Translations under genes and position numbers: made by a program
DNA from: SIG603 sp964370405
GTDB lineage: Bacteria > Bacillota > Clostridia > Oscillospirales > Acutalibacteraceae
DNA length: 22,306 nt
Direction: 5' to 3'
Assembly: GCA_964370405.1 (NCBI GenBank)
Contig: CAYJJB010000030.1
Location: forward strand, 1-22,306
In this document: positions 21,948 to 22,306 of the stretch, in pieces
Layout: every line of letters starts with the position of its first letter
How positions within the stretch are numbered: position 1 is the stretch's first letter
Notes under the pieces: generated by a model
Seen by the model: the letters and a program-made list of their open reading frames with translations, nothing else
The model's database searches: none
What the model was told of the DNA's origin: nothing

Positions 21948-22306
21948 TTAGTTAGTATAATTATCAAAATATCCTTGAATTAAGATAATTGGTGTACCTT
22001 TGTCGCCACTGCCAGAAGTTAAGTCGCATAGTGAACCGATTAAATCAGTAAGTCTTCTTGGTGTGGTTCCTTGAGTAGCCATTTGTCCCACTAGGCTCTT
22101 ATTTTCAGAATCTTTATCCTCGATAGTTTTAACGATAGCTGCTTTAAGCTCATCACCTTGTAAATCTGCAAAGTCGTTATCTGCTAAATATTTTAGCTTT
22201 AGTTCATTTGGGGTTCCATGTAAACCTTGTGTATGTCCTGGTGAAACAACTGGATCTGCAAGTTCCCAAATTTTTCCAACTGGATCTTTAAATGCACCGT
22301 CGCCAT
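21948..22306 (-). CDS. Unrecognised protein, C-terminal 118 residues (5' end outside window)
   Basis: The minus-strand frame is open from the right edge (first full codon at 22304) to TAA at 21948-21950. The visible part begins GDGAFKDPVGKIWELADPVV and ends GTPIILIQGYFDNYTN; it is soluble-looking, without membrane helices or a sorting signal. Codon use is like the neighbours, and a well-formed terminator (21905-21935) follows, so I consider it a real gene. I do not recognise the family from this fragment. Confidence 0.75.
   Translation of the reverse strand, partial: GDGAFKDPVGKIWELADPVVSPGHTQGLHGTPNELKLKYLADNDFADLQGDELKAAIVKTIEDKDSENKSLVGQMATQGTTPRRLTDLIGSLCDLTSGSGDKGTPIILIQGYFDNYTN

Noticed and set aside
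1..22306. CRISPR arrays, insertion sequences, integrase or attachment sites
   Set aside because: No regularly spaced direct repeats, transposase or integrase motifs, or duplicated tRNA ends were seen.

Overview
This window is AT-rich DNA from a low-GC Gram-positive bacterium, most likely an anaerobic Clostridia-type Bacillota. The signs are strong AGGAGG-type ribosome binding sites, near-consensus sigma-A promoters with 16-18 bp spacers, U-tract intrinsic terminators, formate-tetrahydrofolate ligase beside an acetate kinase, a wall-anchor-like C terminus with an InlB-type repeat, and a heterodimeric ABC exporter controlled by a MarR regulator. No mobile element, CRISPR array or prophage is visible. 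Most of the window is chromosomal housekeeping content.

Left part (1-7747). The C-terminal part of a large surface protein runs in from the left edge and ends at a clean terminator. It is followed by ilvE (branched-chain aminotransferase) and a convergent rodA-type SEDS gene, which share a bidirectional terminator. A promoter at 3793-3821 then drives a tight operon, fhs-tsaE-tsaB-rpiB-upp: one-carbon activation, two proteins of tRNA t6A synthesis, ribose-5-phosphate isomerase B and uracil salvage. tsaB appears to lack a normal start codon and probably begins at AUU.

Middle part (7748-14679). tmcAL (tRNA-Met ac4C synthesis, which uses acetate) and ackA (acetate kinase) are divergent, with -10 boxes that touch back to back. 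They are followed by a lipoprotein with an acidic linker, tRNA-Thr(CGU), an unusual six-helix chemoreceptor-like protein without HAMP or an extracellular sensor, a PhnP-like metallo-beta-lactamase-fold hydrolase, and a family I pyrophosphatase. The last two are divergent from a compact shared promoter region.

Right part (14676-22306), all on the minus strand. In the direction of transcription it holds: the end of an unrecognised protein cut by the window edge; a 334-base stretch with a consensus promoter, a long leader and an intrinsic-terminator-like hairpin; a SAM-dependent methyltransferase coupled by TAATG to a PD-(D/E)XK-like nuclease; a short-chain dehydrogenase; and a marR-ABC-ABC operon. 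The marR promoter lies inside a perfect 16-bp-arm inverted repeat. The two ABC subunits carry the paired substitutions of a heterodimeric exporter with one degenerate ATP site.

The observations most worth a second look are the leader/attenuator upstream of the methyltransferase-nuclease pair (21614-21892), the methyltransferase-nuclease coupling itself, the apparent AUU start of tsaB, the MarR operator, and the abutting tmcAL/ackA promoters. I did not find a clearly new multi-gene system.
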